DNA from: Metabacillus litoralis
GTDB lineage: Bacteria; Bacillota; Bacilli; Bacillales; Bacillaceae
Length of the DNA: 64,000 nt
Assembly: GCF_020524045.1 (NCBI RefSeq)
Contig: NZ_JAIVKL010000010.1
Span: 62,001 to 126,000 of the forward strand
Direction: 5' to 3'
Below the pieces are notes generated by a model. It made no database searches, had not been told where the DNA came from, and saw only the letters and a list, made by a program, of their open reading frames with translations. Below, in pieces: positions 1-8,835 of this stretch. How positions within the stretch are numbered: the first letter of the stretch is position 1; the number at the start of each line of letters is the position of its first letter. Made by a program: the position numbers and the translations under genes.

Positions 1-155
1 TCGTTCAGTTTAAAATTTACATCTAATTAAACTATTCGTTAATACTTGATATATTCCTTTAAATAAAGGAGATCCTTACATAGAATTATAACAATTAGAA
101 ATCTTTTACATTTGTTAGTTCAAATAGGAAATAGTATAAAGAAGGAGGTGAAAAT

Positions 156-710
156 ATGCCAAACCCTTTTGAGGCAGTGTGGAATACATTAAAAATTGCT
201 ATTGATAATGGTAATGAACCTAAATCTCCAATACATATTATTGAAGTAGGAGATTTGTGGAAATATCTAACAATGATTGAGGAATTTACTCGGTATGACG
301 AAATGGCATTAAATACTTCAACAGATGATGAAGTGTTAGAAACACTAAATGATGCCATAAAAATATGTGAGTCTCAGGTAAAAAAATTGAGTCAGTTTAT
401 GAAGAAGGAAGGAATTCCCTTGCCAGATGTGACTTCTCCTAAACCAAATTCAGATTCTAAAGAAATTCCTTTAGGAGTAAAGCTAACAGATGATGAAATT
501 ACCAATGGAATAGCATTCAAATTAGTTGTTAGTATGCAAGCATGTGCCAAAGGACAAGCTGATGCAATTCGAAGTGATGTAGGTTTCATCTGGCTTCAAT
601 TTTACACTGACTGGGTTGTTTTCGGCACTACTTTAAAAACATTAATGAGAAAACGTGGATGGATTAAAGTTCCACCATATTATTACCCACCTGGCTCTCC
701 AAACCAATAA
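156..710 (+). CDS. DUF3231 family protein
   Basis: This 184-residue protein has no signal peptide or membrane segment. Its helical composition and the aromatic tail (PPYYYPPG) fit the DUF3231 family, which occurs as one- or two-unit ferritin-like helical proteins in spore-forming bacilli. The length suggests a single unit. A strong ribosome site (GAAGGAGGTG) lies 5 bases before the ATG. The gene stands alone and ends before a strong bidirectional terminator at 826-861. The family's biochemical role is not established, and a link to spores is only inferred from its distribution. The family call is from memory of sequence character. Confidence 0.7.
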   Translation: MPNPFEAVWNTLKIAIDNGNEPKSPIHIIEVGDLWKYLTMIEEFTRYDEMALNTSTDDEVLETLNDAIKICESQVKKLSQFMKKEGIPLPDVTSPKPNSDSKEIPLGVKLTDDEITNGIAFKLVVSMQACAKGQADAIRSDVGFIWLQFYTDWVVFGTTLKTLMRKRGWIKVPPYYYPPGSPNQ

Positions 711-825
711 ATTAAAATAGCCTTTTTCTTTTTAAAATACTGCTTAAAATGTAACAATTAGCGTCAAATTTTGAGCTGATATCAGAAATTAAGCTTTGGA
801 AAATAGTAGTGAAAACAGCTATTTC

Positions 826-861
826 AAAAAAACCAACTCTTAGCGCTGGAGTTGGTTTTTT
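826..861. terminator. Bidirectional intrinsic terminator
   Basis: A stem of about 13 bp (AACCAACTC paired with GAGTTGGTT, extended by A/T pairs) encloses a short loop and is flanked by A-runs and T-runs. It can end both the DUF3231 transcript and the minus-strand ABC operon that converges on it. Confidence 0.9.
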
Positions 862-897
862 CTATTACTTTTATGAAATTAGTTATGTTCGATTTCT

Positions 898-1623
898 CTA
901 ATTAACATAAATGAAAGATTCACTCGGATCGATAATTTTAACATCTTTTGGTACTTTCACATAGATAACGCTTTCTCCTCTTGCATCAAGATCATCGTTC
1001 ATAGTATCAAAGAGACCAGCTTCTCCTGTAAACTGCGTTATCGTAAATTCTTTGGCAAACTTTCCGACTTGAATATCTAATGGTTCAGGATACATAATCG
1101 ATAATGTATTTTCATTAAGCTCAACGATATATGGTTTTATTTCTTCTGTTACTTCAATATTACCTAAAATTGCTCTTGTATAATATTGAGTAACATTTAT
1201 TTTCTGATCATCCGTAGACTTTCTTTCAACTAAAACAATATTACTTCCATGTTGCTCTTCAGCAAATATTTCAAGCTCATTATGTTCAAATGGGATATTC
1301 AGTTCTTCTCTCGTTAAAACTCCCTTTAGATTTTCTTCGCTTATTTTCTTACCTTCAAGAGCAGCAGTCAATAATGCATCACTCTCGCTTTGCGCATTAA
1401 GAATTTCTTTTTTATTATCCACAACATTCTTTGAACCTATATCAAACGGAAAAAGGTAAAATAGACAAACCGATAAAAACAATACAACAGCATATAAACC
1501 CAGCAACCATCTCAGATTCAACTTTTCATAAATGCCTGTGTTGCTTATAACTTTATTTAATTGGAAAGCTACAAATATCAAAAATAAAATGATAACAATT
1601 GGTAGAAGTGATATAAACATCAT
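898..1623 (-). CDS. Two-segment membrane protein, last gene of GntR-ABC operon
   Basis: The 241-residue product has two N-terminal membrane helices (about residues 4-24 and 40-60). A soluble, acidic and beta-rich portion of about 170 residues follows and is probably extracytoplasmic. No family was recognised. It overlaps the upstream permease by 4 bp (ATGA), so it is translationally coupled and belongs to the same operon. It is likely an accessory subunit of the exporter, comparable in position to extra subunits in ytr-type operons, but that is inference from context. The stop is close to the shared terminator at 826-861. Confidence 0.6.
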   Translation of the reverse strand: MMFISLLPIVIILFLIFVAFQLNKVISNTGIYEKLNLRWLLGLYAVVLFLSVCLFYLFPFDIGSKNVVDNKKEILNAQSESDALLTAALEGKKISEENLKGVLTREELNIPFEHNELEIFAEEQHGSNIVLVERKSTDDQKINVTQYYTRAILGNIEVTEEIKPYIVELNENTLSIMYPEPLDIQVGKFAKEFTITQFTGEAGLFDTMNDDLDARGESVIYVKVPKDVKIIDPSESFIYVN

Positions 1624-2372
1624 TTTCTCACCTCCATTTTATTCGAAAGAATGACTGAAAAGAAAAACAAAATACTTGATGTGAAACTAACTTTTGTTAA
1701 AAATAAGAGTAAAGATGATTCTTGGGCAAAAAACTTAACCACTTCCGAAACTAAAAACTCATCTTTCCCTTGATTGGCACTTACAATCGAATTACCAATG
1801 AGCAGTGCGGGAATTAAAACGCCGAACCACTTACTTATTTGAGTTACCATTCCGACAAAATATCCAATTGCAGCAAATAGAGTAATATATAAAAAACTAA
1901 CAAACATACCTAACAGCAATTCTTGAAAACTAATTAATGTACCTAACGTGTAATCATCATGTAAAACAAATAATAAAATCACCTTTAGTAATATTCCAGA
2001 TAGAATAGAGGTAACACCACCAACAATGCTTGCTATAATAAGAAAAAGGATATTAGAGAGATTGCTACTTAAGCGATTTGATATAAAGATAAAATCATCA
2101 TTACGACTAGCTTTTGTTGTGATAATAATCGCACTTATTAAAGCCCATATGATCGTAAAGATGATAATAAGATCACCAGTTAAAAAACTGATATTTATGG
2201 AACCGCCATTAAAGCCCATACTAGTATTTCCACTTCCATTTGTTGAAAACAGTATTCCTACAACTTGAATAAATAATAGTGAGCTAAAAACACTTAAATA
2301 GGCATTTAACTTATATTGTGTTTGCTTTTTTACAATATCCCACAGCTTAACCTCTGTTAAAAACATCATCAA
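1620..2372 (-). CDS. ABC-2-like transporter permease
   Basis: This 250-residue hydrophobic protein has about six predicted membrane helices, with the first near residues 25-42 after a short cytoplasmic start. It overlaps the ATPase gene by 26 bp and the following gene by 4 bp, so the operon is tightly coupled. Its size and position identify it as the membrane partner of the ATPase at 2347-3249. The substrate is unknown. Related GntR-ABC operons in bacilli, such as ytrA-F, respond to cell-wall-active antibiotics, so an envelope-stress role is a reasonable inference. The first three codons are all Met, so the exact start is uncertain by two residues. Confidence 0.65.
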   Translation of the reverse strand: MMMFLTEVKLWDIVKKQTQYKLNAYLSVFSSLLFIQVVGILFSTNGSGNTSMGFNGGSINISFLTGDLIIIFTIIWALISAIIITTKASRNDDFIFISNRLSSNLSNILFLIIASIVGGVTSILSGILLKVILLFVLHDDYTLGTLISFQELLLGMFVSFLYITLFAAIGYFVGMVTQISKWFGVLIPALLIGNSIVSANQGKDEFLVSEVVKFFAQESSLLLFLTKVSFTSSILFFFSVILSNKMEVRK

Positions 2373-3249
2373 TCCCTCCGATCGATTTATTTGTTAAATA
2401 AGAACAAACATCATCAGAAGGCACAGCACTTAATTCAATATTACTAAAAACAGTCTGTTCTTTTTCTCTTAGCGACAAATCATTTCTCACTACAGCGTAA
2501 AGTTGGTTTATTCCGATCTTTTTTTCGTAAAGAATCTCTCTATTTGATGTGATTTCTCTTACTTTCTCTTCATCACCGTTAAGAGCAATAGCATATTCCT
2601 TCAATTCCTCAAGAGATACATGAAGGCAATTTTCTCCGTCTTTAATAAGTAGAATATCTTCTAGCAGATCTTCAATTTCATTTAATAGATGACTAGATAA
2701 AATGATTGTTCTAGGGAAATTTAGATACTCTTTTAATAATGATCGATAAAAATCCTTTCTAACAGATGAATCCATTCCTGTTGTTGGTTCATCAAATATC
2801 GTTAAGGGGCATCTTGCAGCCAAGCCAATTATGCTGTTAAATGTACTTTTCATTCCTTTTGATAAATGATGATGTCTCTGCTTCAAGTTGAAAGAATAAT
2901 AGGTAACAAGGCGCTTTGCTAAATCATTATTCCAATTGTGATAAAAGCTAGCCGCCGTTTTAAGAATGTCCTTTAATGTTAATGAATGAGGAAAAATCAT
3001 TTGATCATCTATAAATATTCTGTTAGCTGAAACATGTAAATTATTAAATGGTTTTTCACCAAAGACAAAAGTCTCGCCCTCTGTTTCATGAATAAAACCA
3101 GCAATAATTTTTAAAATTGTTGTTTTTCCAGCTCCGTTTCTACCAATTAAACCTGTAATCTTATTTTCTTCAATTGAAAATGACAGGTGACTAAGTGCCT
3201 GTTTCTGGTGATAAATCTTTGAAACATCTCTACATTCAATTACTTTCAT
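2347..3249 (-). CDS. ABC transporter ATP-binding protein (YtrB-like)
   Basis: The 300-residue ATPase shows Walker A (GRNGAGKTT, near residue 37), a degenerate ABC signature (LSKGM) and Walker B with the catalytic Glu (LTIFDEPTTGMD), followed by an H-loop (SSHLL). The C-terminal 90 residues are the variable extension found in exporter ATPases with ABC-2 permeases. Its start overlaps the stop of the GntR gene by 4 bp. It should power the membrane subunits encoded just downstream. A regulator, ATPase and permease in this order is typical of YtrA-class operons. Confidence 0.88.
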   Translation of the reverse strand: MKVIECRDVSKIYHQKQALSHLSFSIEENKITGLIGRNGAGKTTILKIIAGFIHETEGETFVFGEKPFNNLHVSANRIFIDDQMIFPHSLTLKDILKTAASFYHNWNNDLAKRLVTYYSFNLKQRHHHLSKGMKSTFNSIIGLAARCPLTIFDEPTTGMDSSVRKDFYRSLLKEYLNFPRTIILSSHLLNEIEDLLEDILLIKDGENCLHVSLEELKEYAIALNGDEEKVREITSNREILYEKKIGINQLYAVVRNDLSLREKEQTVFSNIELSAVPSDDVCSYLTNKSIGGIDDVFNRG

Positions 3250-3632
3250 TCAGCATCCCCCTCATCTTTTTTTATAGCGAGTTTAATCATTTTTAGTAGC
3301 TCTGTCTCACTAACATGTAAACGCTCGGCTTCGATGACAAGATCATTGACTAGTTTCTTTAATATTTGGTTTTTTCTTTTTGTCAAAATAATTTGTTCAG
3401 CTTCTTTAGCTACAAACATCCCTAACCCTCGTTTTTTATACAAAATTTCTTCATCAGCAAGAATATTTAGTCCCTTAGCAGCCGTAGCCGGATTAATATT
3501 AAACATATCTGCCAGCTGATATTGAGAATAAATCTTTTCATCTTGCTTATGATTTCCTCTTAAAATTTCAGTCTCCAACCATTCGGCTATTTGAATGTAT
3601 ATTGGTATTGATTGATTTCCATCAAATTTCAA
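3246..3632 (-). CDS. GntR-family transcriptional regulator, YtrA subfamily
   Basis: The 128-residue protein has an N-terminal GntR winged helix (IPIYIQIAEWLETEI... followed by QYQLADMFNINPATAAKGLN, the recognition region) and only a short C-terminal helix. That is the size of the YtrA subfamily. The start is TTG, chosen because GGAGG lies upstream with good spacing. It is the first gene of a four-gene minus-strand operon and probably represses its own operon until an envelope signal appears. The 3.66-3.79 kb region upstream is occupied by an E3 repeat element. Confidence 0.85.
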   Translation of the reverse strand: MKFDGNQSIPIYIQIAEWLETEILRGNHKQDEKIYSQYQLADMFNINPATAAKGLNILADEEILYKKRGLGMFVAKEAEQIILTKRKNQILKKLVNDLVIEAERLHVSETELLKMIKLAIKKDEGDAE

Positions 3633-3660
3633 GCACAGACCTCCTTACACACGAACAAAT

Positions 3661-3790
3661 GCGCAAGCGCCTTGGTCAGCCCCGACAAGCATAAGACGAT
3701 TTAGAATAGAAGGCGTTCTTGGTCTTCAATTCTAAGGAAAAAAGGGGTTTATCTTTTCCCTCGAGGGGCTAGGCGCTCGAGCTGGATGTC
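3661..3790. repeat. E3 repeat element, intact copy
   Basis: The unit begins GCGCAAGCGCCTTGGTCAGC and ends in CGAGGGGCTAGGCGCTCGAG. The outer arms pair (GCGCC with GGCGC, AGCCCC with GGGGCT) around an inner variable hairpin. The same design recurs at 29329-29448 and 29491-29630, with decayed copies near 14.3, 44.7, 45.3 and 47.9 kb. It carries an extra AAGGAAAAAAGG/CTTTTCCCT hairpin at about 3733-3761. No coding potential is seen. Confidence 0.85.
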
Positions 3791-4010
3791 GTGCGTTATC
3801 CACAGTTAAAGAATTTTATAATTTCCTAAACACTAATATACATAGTGCATCACTGTTGTAATGTACTATATACCTTTTTCCATAATTTATCAATAGGTAG
3901 AGGGTATTTTTACATTTAATTTCTAATTGGCTAAATAACTCAGATTACCCAAGTAACAACTATTTTACGAAAACAGCTCGCTAGGATTTTTTTGCACAAA
4001 AAAAGAATCA

Positions 4011-4043
4011 ATTCCTTCTCACATTGAGAGGAAACTGATTCAA
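4011..4043 (-). terminator. Intrinsic terminator of lipoprotein gene
   Basis: On the minus strand GAATCAGTTTCCTCTC pairs imperfectly with GAGAAGGAATTGATTC, followed by a long T-run. It lies 6 bases past the stop of the lipoprotein gene. Confidence 0.75.
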
Positions 4044-4048
4044 AGTCT

Positions 4049-4909
4049 TTATTTCATCATGTTTTCAATTTTCCCATTCTTCTTATCTACGTAATACCAG
4101 CCATAGGTAGCTGTATGTGAGTTATTATCTTGTTCAACTACTTCATATACATGTACAACATATTTGTTTGACTCTTGATGATCAACTCTCACTTTCATTC
4201 CTTGATCATTCTGTATACCAAGATGATCTCGAACGAACTCTTCCGCATCTGTTTTACTTATTAAATCTGTCTTTCCTTCATTTTTTAATGTAGGCTTTGT
4301 ATCGCTTTCTACTTTTTTTGTTTGAATACCATCGACAACCCAATTTTGACCATTAAATACTATTCTGTAACTTATATTCACATGACCTAATAATTCATTA
4401 TTTCGTTCTTGAATCACTTCATATTCATTGTCATTTATTTTTTTAATTTCAAAGCTTTTATTTGGCTCTAACCAAGTTGGTGAATCCATTGCTTTAATAT
4501 AAACTCCATTACTTTCAACATTGAAATACGTATCAGCATATGTTTTCGCAAGCTTCTGTGACATCGTTTGGTTCAGGTGTGACATTAACTGCTCTTTTGT
4601 TTCAATAGATGTTAATTCACCATCGTTCTCAGCTTCTTGGGCCAAGCTTAAAAAGGTTGTTTTATAATCATTCATTATTTTTTCAGCATGAAATTCTGGT
4701 TTTTCGTTTGTTTCATTTTCATTGGCCTTTTGTTCATCCTCAGGATCTACTATTAGATTTGGACTTTCTTCTTGTTTAGCATCGTTATTTTCTTGTCGTG
4801 TTTGGGGCTGTTCGCTATCTTTTTTATTTTCATCACTAGTAGCATTGGAACAAGCAGCAACTAAAAAGCTAAGAAAAAGTAGTAATATCATTCCATAGAG
4901 TTTTCTCAT
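4049..4909 (-). CDS. Lipoprotein with acidic linker and C-terminal domains
   Basis: The 286-residue protein begins with a lipoprotein signal (MRKLYGMILLLFLSFLVAAC), with Cys20 as the lipidation site. An Asn/Glu/Gln-rich linker (about residues 21-70) follows. A helix plus beta region (about 75-200) looks like an NTF2/SnoaL-like fold, and a C-terminal segment of about 70 residues ends in YGWYYVDKKNGKIENMM, a PepSY-like ending. It would be anchored outside the cytoplasmic membrane. The ribosome site GAAAGGAGTG fits the ATG start. The gene stands alone between its own terminator and an empty region. The molecular role is unknown and the domain names are tentative. Confidence 0.7.
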   Translation of the reverse strand: MRKLYGMILLLFLSFLVAACSNATSDENKKDSEQPQTRQENNDAKQEESPNLIVDPEDEQKANENETNEKPEFHAEKIMNDYKTTFLSLAQEAENDGELTSIETKEQLMSHLNQTMSQKLAKTYADTYFNVESNGVYIKAMDSPTWLEPNKSFEIKKINDNEYEVIQERNNELLGHVNISYRIVFNGQNWVVDGIQTKKVESDTKPTLKNEGKTDLISKTDAEEFVRDHLGIQNDQGMKVRVDHQESNKYVVHVYEVVEQDNNSHTATYGWYYVDKKNGKIENMMK

Positions 4910-5315
4910 TCTAATTCACTCCTTTCGTTTTGTTTTTCACTACTATTTACTTTGCTAAACATCAGCAAAAGCTCAAGGGCCTTGGTTAGGAAAAGAAAAA
5001 CATCATTACAAATGTAAGAAAATTTACCTCTTCTTTATTTTGCCTTTGTACTCCAAATGAATGAATGACTCAAATCCTCCTAGAAATCCTAAAATAGAAA
5101 AATCACTACTATCGAGACTTCATTAAAAAATTCTTGTAATTTTCAAAATTTTTAACTACAATCGATCTAACCTATCAGGTTCATACAAACAACTACTTAG
5201 ATTAAATTTCTTTCTATCTTAATACATTTGATATACCAAACATATGCTTTTACACAGACTTTCTTGTCTTAAAGAAAGCTTCACACTATCTTTTCAATTT
5301 TTAAGGAGGAACAAT
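4910..5315. other. Intergenic region with E3 fragment only
   Basis: This stretch of about 400 bases lies between two divergent genes. The only recognisable item is a decayed scrap of the E3 element near 4965-4995 (GCTCAAGGGCCTTGGTTAGG). An in-frame extension of the downstream amidohydrolase (from 5244) lacks a ribosome site. Promoters for both flanking genes must lie here, but no convincing box pair was found. Confidence 0.5.
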
Positions 5316-6524
5316 ATGCTTAATCATTTATGGTCAACTTTAGACCAGCATTTTACTGAAATGATTGAAATTCGTCGATATCTACACATGCATCCAGAGG
5401 TATCTTTTCAAGAAGTGAAAACAGCTGCTTTTATTCAAAAATATTATCAAGATCTTGGTGTTGAAATACGAGAAAATGTTGGCGGAAATGGAATTGTTGC
5501 AACAATTAATGGAGAATTTTCTGGTCCTACTGTTGCATTGCGTGCTGATTTTGATGCTCTACCAATACAAGATGAAAAAGATGTAGAATATAAATCAACT
5601 GTGCCTGGGGTTATGCATGCTTGTGGTCATGACGGACATACCGCGACATTACTTGTTTTAGCTAAAGTACTTTATCAACATCGACATTTATTAAAAGGAA
5701 ACGTTGTACTTATTCATCAGCATGCTGAAGAATATGCACCAGGTGGGGCTTTACCTATGATTAAAGATGGCTGCTTAGATGGTGTTGATGTTATCTTCGG
5801 AACTCATCTTTGGGCAAGTGAGCCAGTAGGGAAAATTCAATATCGTTCAGGTCCAATCATGGCAGCAGCAGATCGATTTGAAATTAGGGTGCATGGTGAA
5901 GGTGGACATGGCGCACAGCCTCATAAAACAAAAGATGCTATATTAATCGGCTCTCAAATTGTTACAAATCTACAGCAAATTGTTAGTCGAAAAGTGGATC
6001 CTGTTTCGTCTGCGGTGGTATCGGTAGGATCATTTGTTGCAGAAAATGCTTTTAATATAATTGCTAATACAGCTAAACTCATTGGAACTGTTCGCACATT
6101 TGATGAAGACATTCGGACTCAAATTGAAAAAGAAATCGAAAATGTTATCAAGGGAACTTGTTTGATGAATAACGCTGAATACGAATATGATTTTGTTAGA
6201 GGCTATCCAGCAGTTGTAAATCATTATGATGAAACTGAATTTCTTAGAGAACATGCATCACAGGTTCCTGGTGTGTACGAAGTAGAAGAAATTCCACTTC
6301 AAATGGGCGGCGAGGATTTTGCTTATTATTTGCAGCATGTGAAAGGAACCTTCTTTTTTACTGGAGCTAAACCTGCTAATTCAAGTGATGTTTATCCTCA
6401 TCATCATCCGAAATTTGATATTGATGAAAAAGGCATGTTAATAGCTGCCAAAACATTATGCAAAGCAACGATTCAATATCAGCTTGATTATTGTGAATCA
6501 AATGAACTTAATCTAAATAAATAA
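5316..6524 (+). CDS. yhaA: M20-family metal-dependent amidohydrolase (YhaA-like)
   Basis: The 402-residue enzyme belongs to the M20D amidohydrolases, which cleave N-acyl amino acids and related amides with a dinuclear metal centre. Visible motifs are MHPEVSFQE near the N-terminus, the metal-binding HACGHDGHT, the catalytic region QHAEEYAPGGA, the dimerisation part GEGGHGAQPH and the C-terminal metal ligand region MGGEDFAYY. The ATG at 5316 was chosen because AAGGAGG lies 6 bases before it. The longer frame from 5244 has no ribosome site. It lies next to the ecs operon as in B. subtilis. The exact substrate is unknown. An E2 element containing a terminator-like hairpin follows directly. Confidence 0.88.
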   Translation: MLNHLWSTLDQHFTEMIEIRRYLHMHPEVSFQEVKTAAFIQKYYQDLGVEIRENVGGNGIVATINGEFSGPTVALRADFDALPIQDEKDVEYKSTVPGVMHACGHDGHTATLLVLAKVLYQHRHLLKGNVVLIHQHAEEYAPGGALPMIKDGCLDGVDVIFGTHLWASEPVGKIQYRSGPIMAAADRFEIRVHGEGGHGAQPHKTKDAILIGSQIVTNLQQIVSRKVDPVSSAVVSVGSFVAENAFNIIANTAKLIGTVRTFDEDIRTQIEKEIENVIKGTCLMNNAEYEYDFVRGYPAVVNHYDETEFLREHASQVPGVYEVEEIPLQMGGEDFAYYLQHVKGTFFFTGAKPANSSDVYPHHHPKFDIDEKGMLIAAKTLCKATIQYQLDYCESNELNLNK

Positions 6525-6533
6525 ATAAAAGCA

Positions 6534-6883
6534 GAGGTTAGGACATAGTATTTAAGCTAATGATAAACCCAAATGATTAGGTGATATGTCAATTAAACAT
6601 TCGCCTAATAATTCGGGTTTTTATTTGCTTTCTTTAATAGATTTTTTGGTTTTGGTAACTATTTTAAAGAATTTAGTGGAATGGAGCGGAAGACACTAGG
6701 GCACCTGCGGGACGCAGAGGAAAGGCTGAGACCCCACAGGCGAAGCGCCGAGGAGGCTCAGCTTCCTCCCCGCGGAAAGCGAGTGTCTGCAGCGCAATGG
6801 AACGAACTTGTTTCTTTAAGCTTAACTGAATTTAGATTTATTCGTCTTTTTTTACGACTTCTTTAATTTGCCCCCACCACCCG
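6534..6883. repeat. E2 composite repeat, copy 1 (decayed ends)
   Basis: The left end GAGGTTAGGACATA is a decayed version of the E2 terminal repeat (GAGRCTGGGACATAA). Next come a terminator-like arm (6565-6622), a GC-rich palindromic core (6638-6839) bounded by direct repeats TAGATTT, and an arm reading ATTCGTCTTTTTTTACGACT. The right terminal repeat is mostly lost. The same parts occur at 25852-26839 and 30715-31065. Short frames inside it are not genes. Confidence 0.8.
6565..6622. terminator. Terminator-like hairpin of E2 arm, after the M20 gene
   Basis: AAACCC-ATTAGG pairs with CCTAAT-GGGTTT (stem about 17 bp with mismatches) and is followed by TTTTATTT. It lies 41 bases past the M20 amidohydrolase stop and is probably used as its terminator, although it belongs to a mobile element. 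Confidence 0.7.
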
Positions 6884-6892
6884 TTTTTTTCA

Positions 6893-7609
6893 CTATTGCT
6901 GTTTAGAAAATAACCTTAAACGATAGCAATTCATTGCACATTCACCTAATTGATTTAGCAGCTGATAATTTGCCACGCCACCGACAACTGCTCCAATACC
7001 AGGCAACACTTGCATTAGCTTAACTAAATCAATATAATCCCGATATTCTTGCTGAAATACTCGCCAATCTAAATCCTTTATTTCATGTTTTTTCACTTCC
7101 CATTTCTCAACTGTTTCAAGAACTTGTTCTTTATGAGTGTCACTGGAGAAAGCTAATTGAAAAACATATAATAAAAATAACCGTTCTTCATATTCCTTCG
7201 TACTGAATCCATAAATACTTGCTACTTCAAATAAAAATTTCATTTTAATTCCGAGTAATAAAGGAAAATCAGCTAGTCCTAGAAAGATTCCACCAGCACC
7301 TGTGGAAGCACCTTCTATTGCAGCCGTTTTTTTAAAGGTACCAATTGATTTTACAACTAATTTTTCTCGCTCCTCAAAGGTTAAATTTTCTATTTTCTTT
7401 GGAAAAGTGGTCATATTAGATCCTACAAGAGTTGCTTCTACCATTTTTTTAATACTTTCTGTTATCGTCAGATGAACTTTTTCCGGGATAAAAGTATTCA
7501 TCTTACTTTGTGCTTTTTTTGATGTTCGTTCAAAAAGTGAAGGTCTTCTTAAAAGTTTATGCTTCCATAATCTAGCTTCTTCAGCCATTTGAGATTCATA
7601 CCCCATCAT
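6893..7609 (-). CDS. ecsC: EcsC family protein
   Basis: The 238-residue protein is the third gene of the Ecs operon. EcsC proteins are soluble or membrane-associated and of unknown function, with Gly-rich stretches such as IEGASTGAGGIFLGLADFP and LPGIGAVVGGVANYQLL, both visible here. Its ATG overlaps the stop of ecsB (TAATG), so translation is coupled. In B. subtilis ecsC is not needed for the main Ecs phenotypes. The protein is the usual family length and shows no disruption. An E2 element abuts its 3' end, and no clear terminator was found on its strand. Confidence 0.92.
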   Translation of the reverse strand: MMGYESQMAEEARLWKHKLLRRPSLFERTSKKAQSKMNTFIPEKVHLTITESIKKMVEATLVGSNMTTFPKKIENLTFEEREKLVVKSIGTFKKTAAIEGASTGAGGIFLGLADFPLLLGIKMKFLFEVASIYGFSTKEYEERLFLLYVFQLAFSSDTHKEQVLETVEKWEVKKHEIKDLDWRVFQQEYRDYIDLVKLMQVLPGIGAVVGGVANYQLLNQLGECAMNCYRLRLFSKQQ

Positions 7610-8835
7610 TACCCAACCTTTTCTTTTTGCTTTATTCGGTTATTCATATACACAAAAACAAAAATGGCTACAAATGCTAATCCAGACAAAAGCGTTATAG
7701 CAAATGTTACTATGTCTGCAGTGAATAGTGTTACTAGAGAATACACACTCACTTGAATAAGTAACATTCTAAACATTATTTTTAAAAAGCTCGTAAGTTT
7801 TCGAACTTCTGCTTTAGGATATAAATTAGGTAGCTCTAAAAGTTCATAATGCTTGTAAAGACTCATAATTTGAATACCAGTTAAAAAGATAAAAAAGATT
7901 GATACAATCGCATTTCCATAAAGCTGGTCATCTATAAACGTTATAATAATACTTCCGATCAAACTGAGTCTCACAAAGATCCCTAAATAATCTCCAGATC
8001 TTAAAAAGGCTCTTATAAATAAATACTCATAAACATTATCTTGTTGATATGCTACCTGCTTAACAAACCAATCCAAATATTTTCTTCTTTTTGCCTGTTT
8101 TTTGAGCTTTGGTACATCTGTAAACAAGTTTGCAATCTTATAAAAGGATTGCTTTTTACTATCCTCTTTTTGAATTAATTGCTCCCACTTTATTGCCTTT
8201 TTAGATATGATTTTAGAAAAATAGAAATCGTATGCAAACATAATAATAAAAACAATGCCTACAAAAATATACTGCTGTGAAAGAAGGAAAAAGATGGAAA
8301 GGACATTTATGGCAAACCTTACAATAAGATCATTCCACTTTGAAGATGCCTCTGTAAAGTAGCCCATTTTCCAGCTTATTCGCAAATTCCAAAACTTTAT
8401 GACTAAAAGAAGCAAAATACTTAGCAAAAGTACTCTTGCATTTGCGTTAGTTGCCTTTAAAAATAATGGTGCAAAAAGTATCATTGTCACAATCACAATA
8501 AAGGATTGGGATATCATACTATAAGAAAATGCTTTCTTAAAATAGGAGTCGAGCTTATGCTCCATTGGCAGTAGAAAGACAATATCCGCTTCTTTTAATA
8601 ATGTTCGTACGCCGGAAGTTATGATAATAAACGCAAATGTAAGCGTCATAATGAATACAGCTGGAAAATCAGGTGGTAATACTTCGAGCCATTTAGAATA
8701 TGTTAAAGCACCACCTGCACCTAAAAAGATGAAGACAAATAAAAGATGGTCATTTAACATGTATTTTAGATAAGCTCTCGTTTCATTTATATGATGATTT
8801 ATTCTTGTACTCCAAATTTCCTCAATGCTCTTCAT
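7609..8835 (-). CDS. ecsB: ABC transporter permease EcsB
   Basis: The 408-residue integral membrane protein has many hydrophobic segments across its length (for example LFVFIFLGAGGALTY and FPAVFIMTLTFAFIIITSG) and an EcsB-type central Lys-rich cytoplasmic loop. With EcsA it forms an exporter linked in B. subtilis to protein secretion, competence, sporulation and biofilm formation, through effects on intramembrane protease RasP activity. It overlaps ecsA by 14 bp and ecsC by 1 bp. Length and gene order match the family, so the assignment is secure even though the sequence is poorly conserved. Confidence 0.92.
   Translation of the reverse strand: MKSIEEIWSTRINHHINETRAYLKYMLNDHLLFVFIFLGAGGALTYSKWLEVLPPDFPAVFIMTLTFAFIIITSGVRTLLKEADIVFLLPMEHKLDSYFKKAFSYSMISQSFIVIVTMILFAPLFLKATNANARVLLLSILLLLVIKFWNLRISWKMGYFTEASSKWNDLIVRFAINVLSIFFLLSQQYIFVGIVFIIMFAYDFYFSKIISKKAIKWEQLIQKEDSKKQSFYKIANLFTDVPKLKKQAKRRKYLDWFVKQVAYQQDNVYEYLFIRAFLRSGDYLGIFVRLSLIGSIIITFIDDQLYGNAIVSIFFIFLTGIQIMSLYKHYELLELPNLYPKAEVRKLTSFLKIMFRMLLIQVSVYSLVTLFTADIVTFAITLLSGLAFVAIFVFVYMNNRIKQKEKVG

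Noticed and set aside
6681-6866. Arg/Glu-rich short gene
   Set aside because: It lies wholly in the GC-rich palindromic core of an E2 element and has no ribosome site; related copies do not keep the frame.
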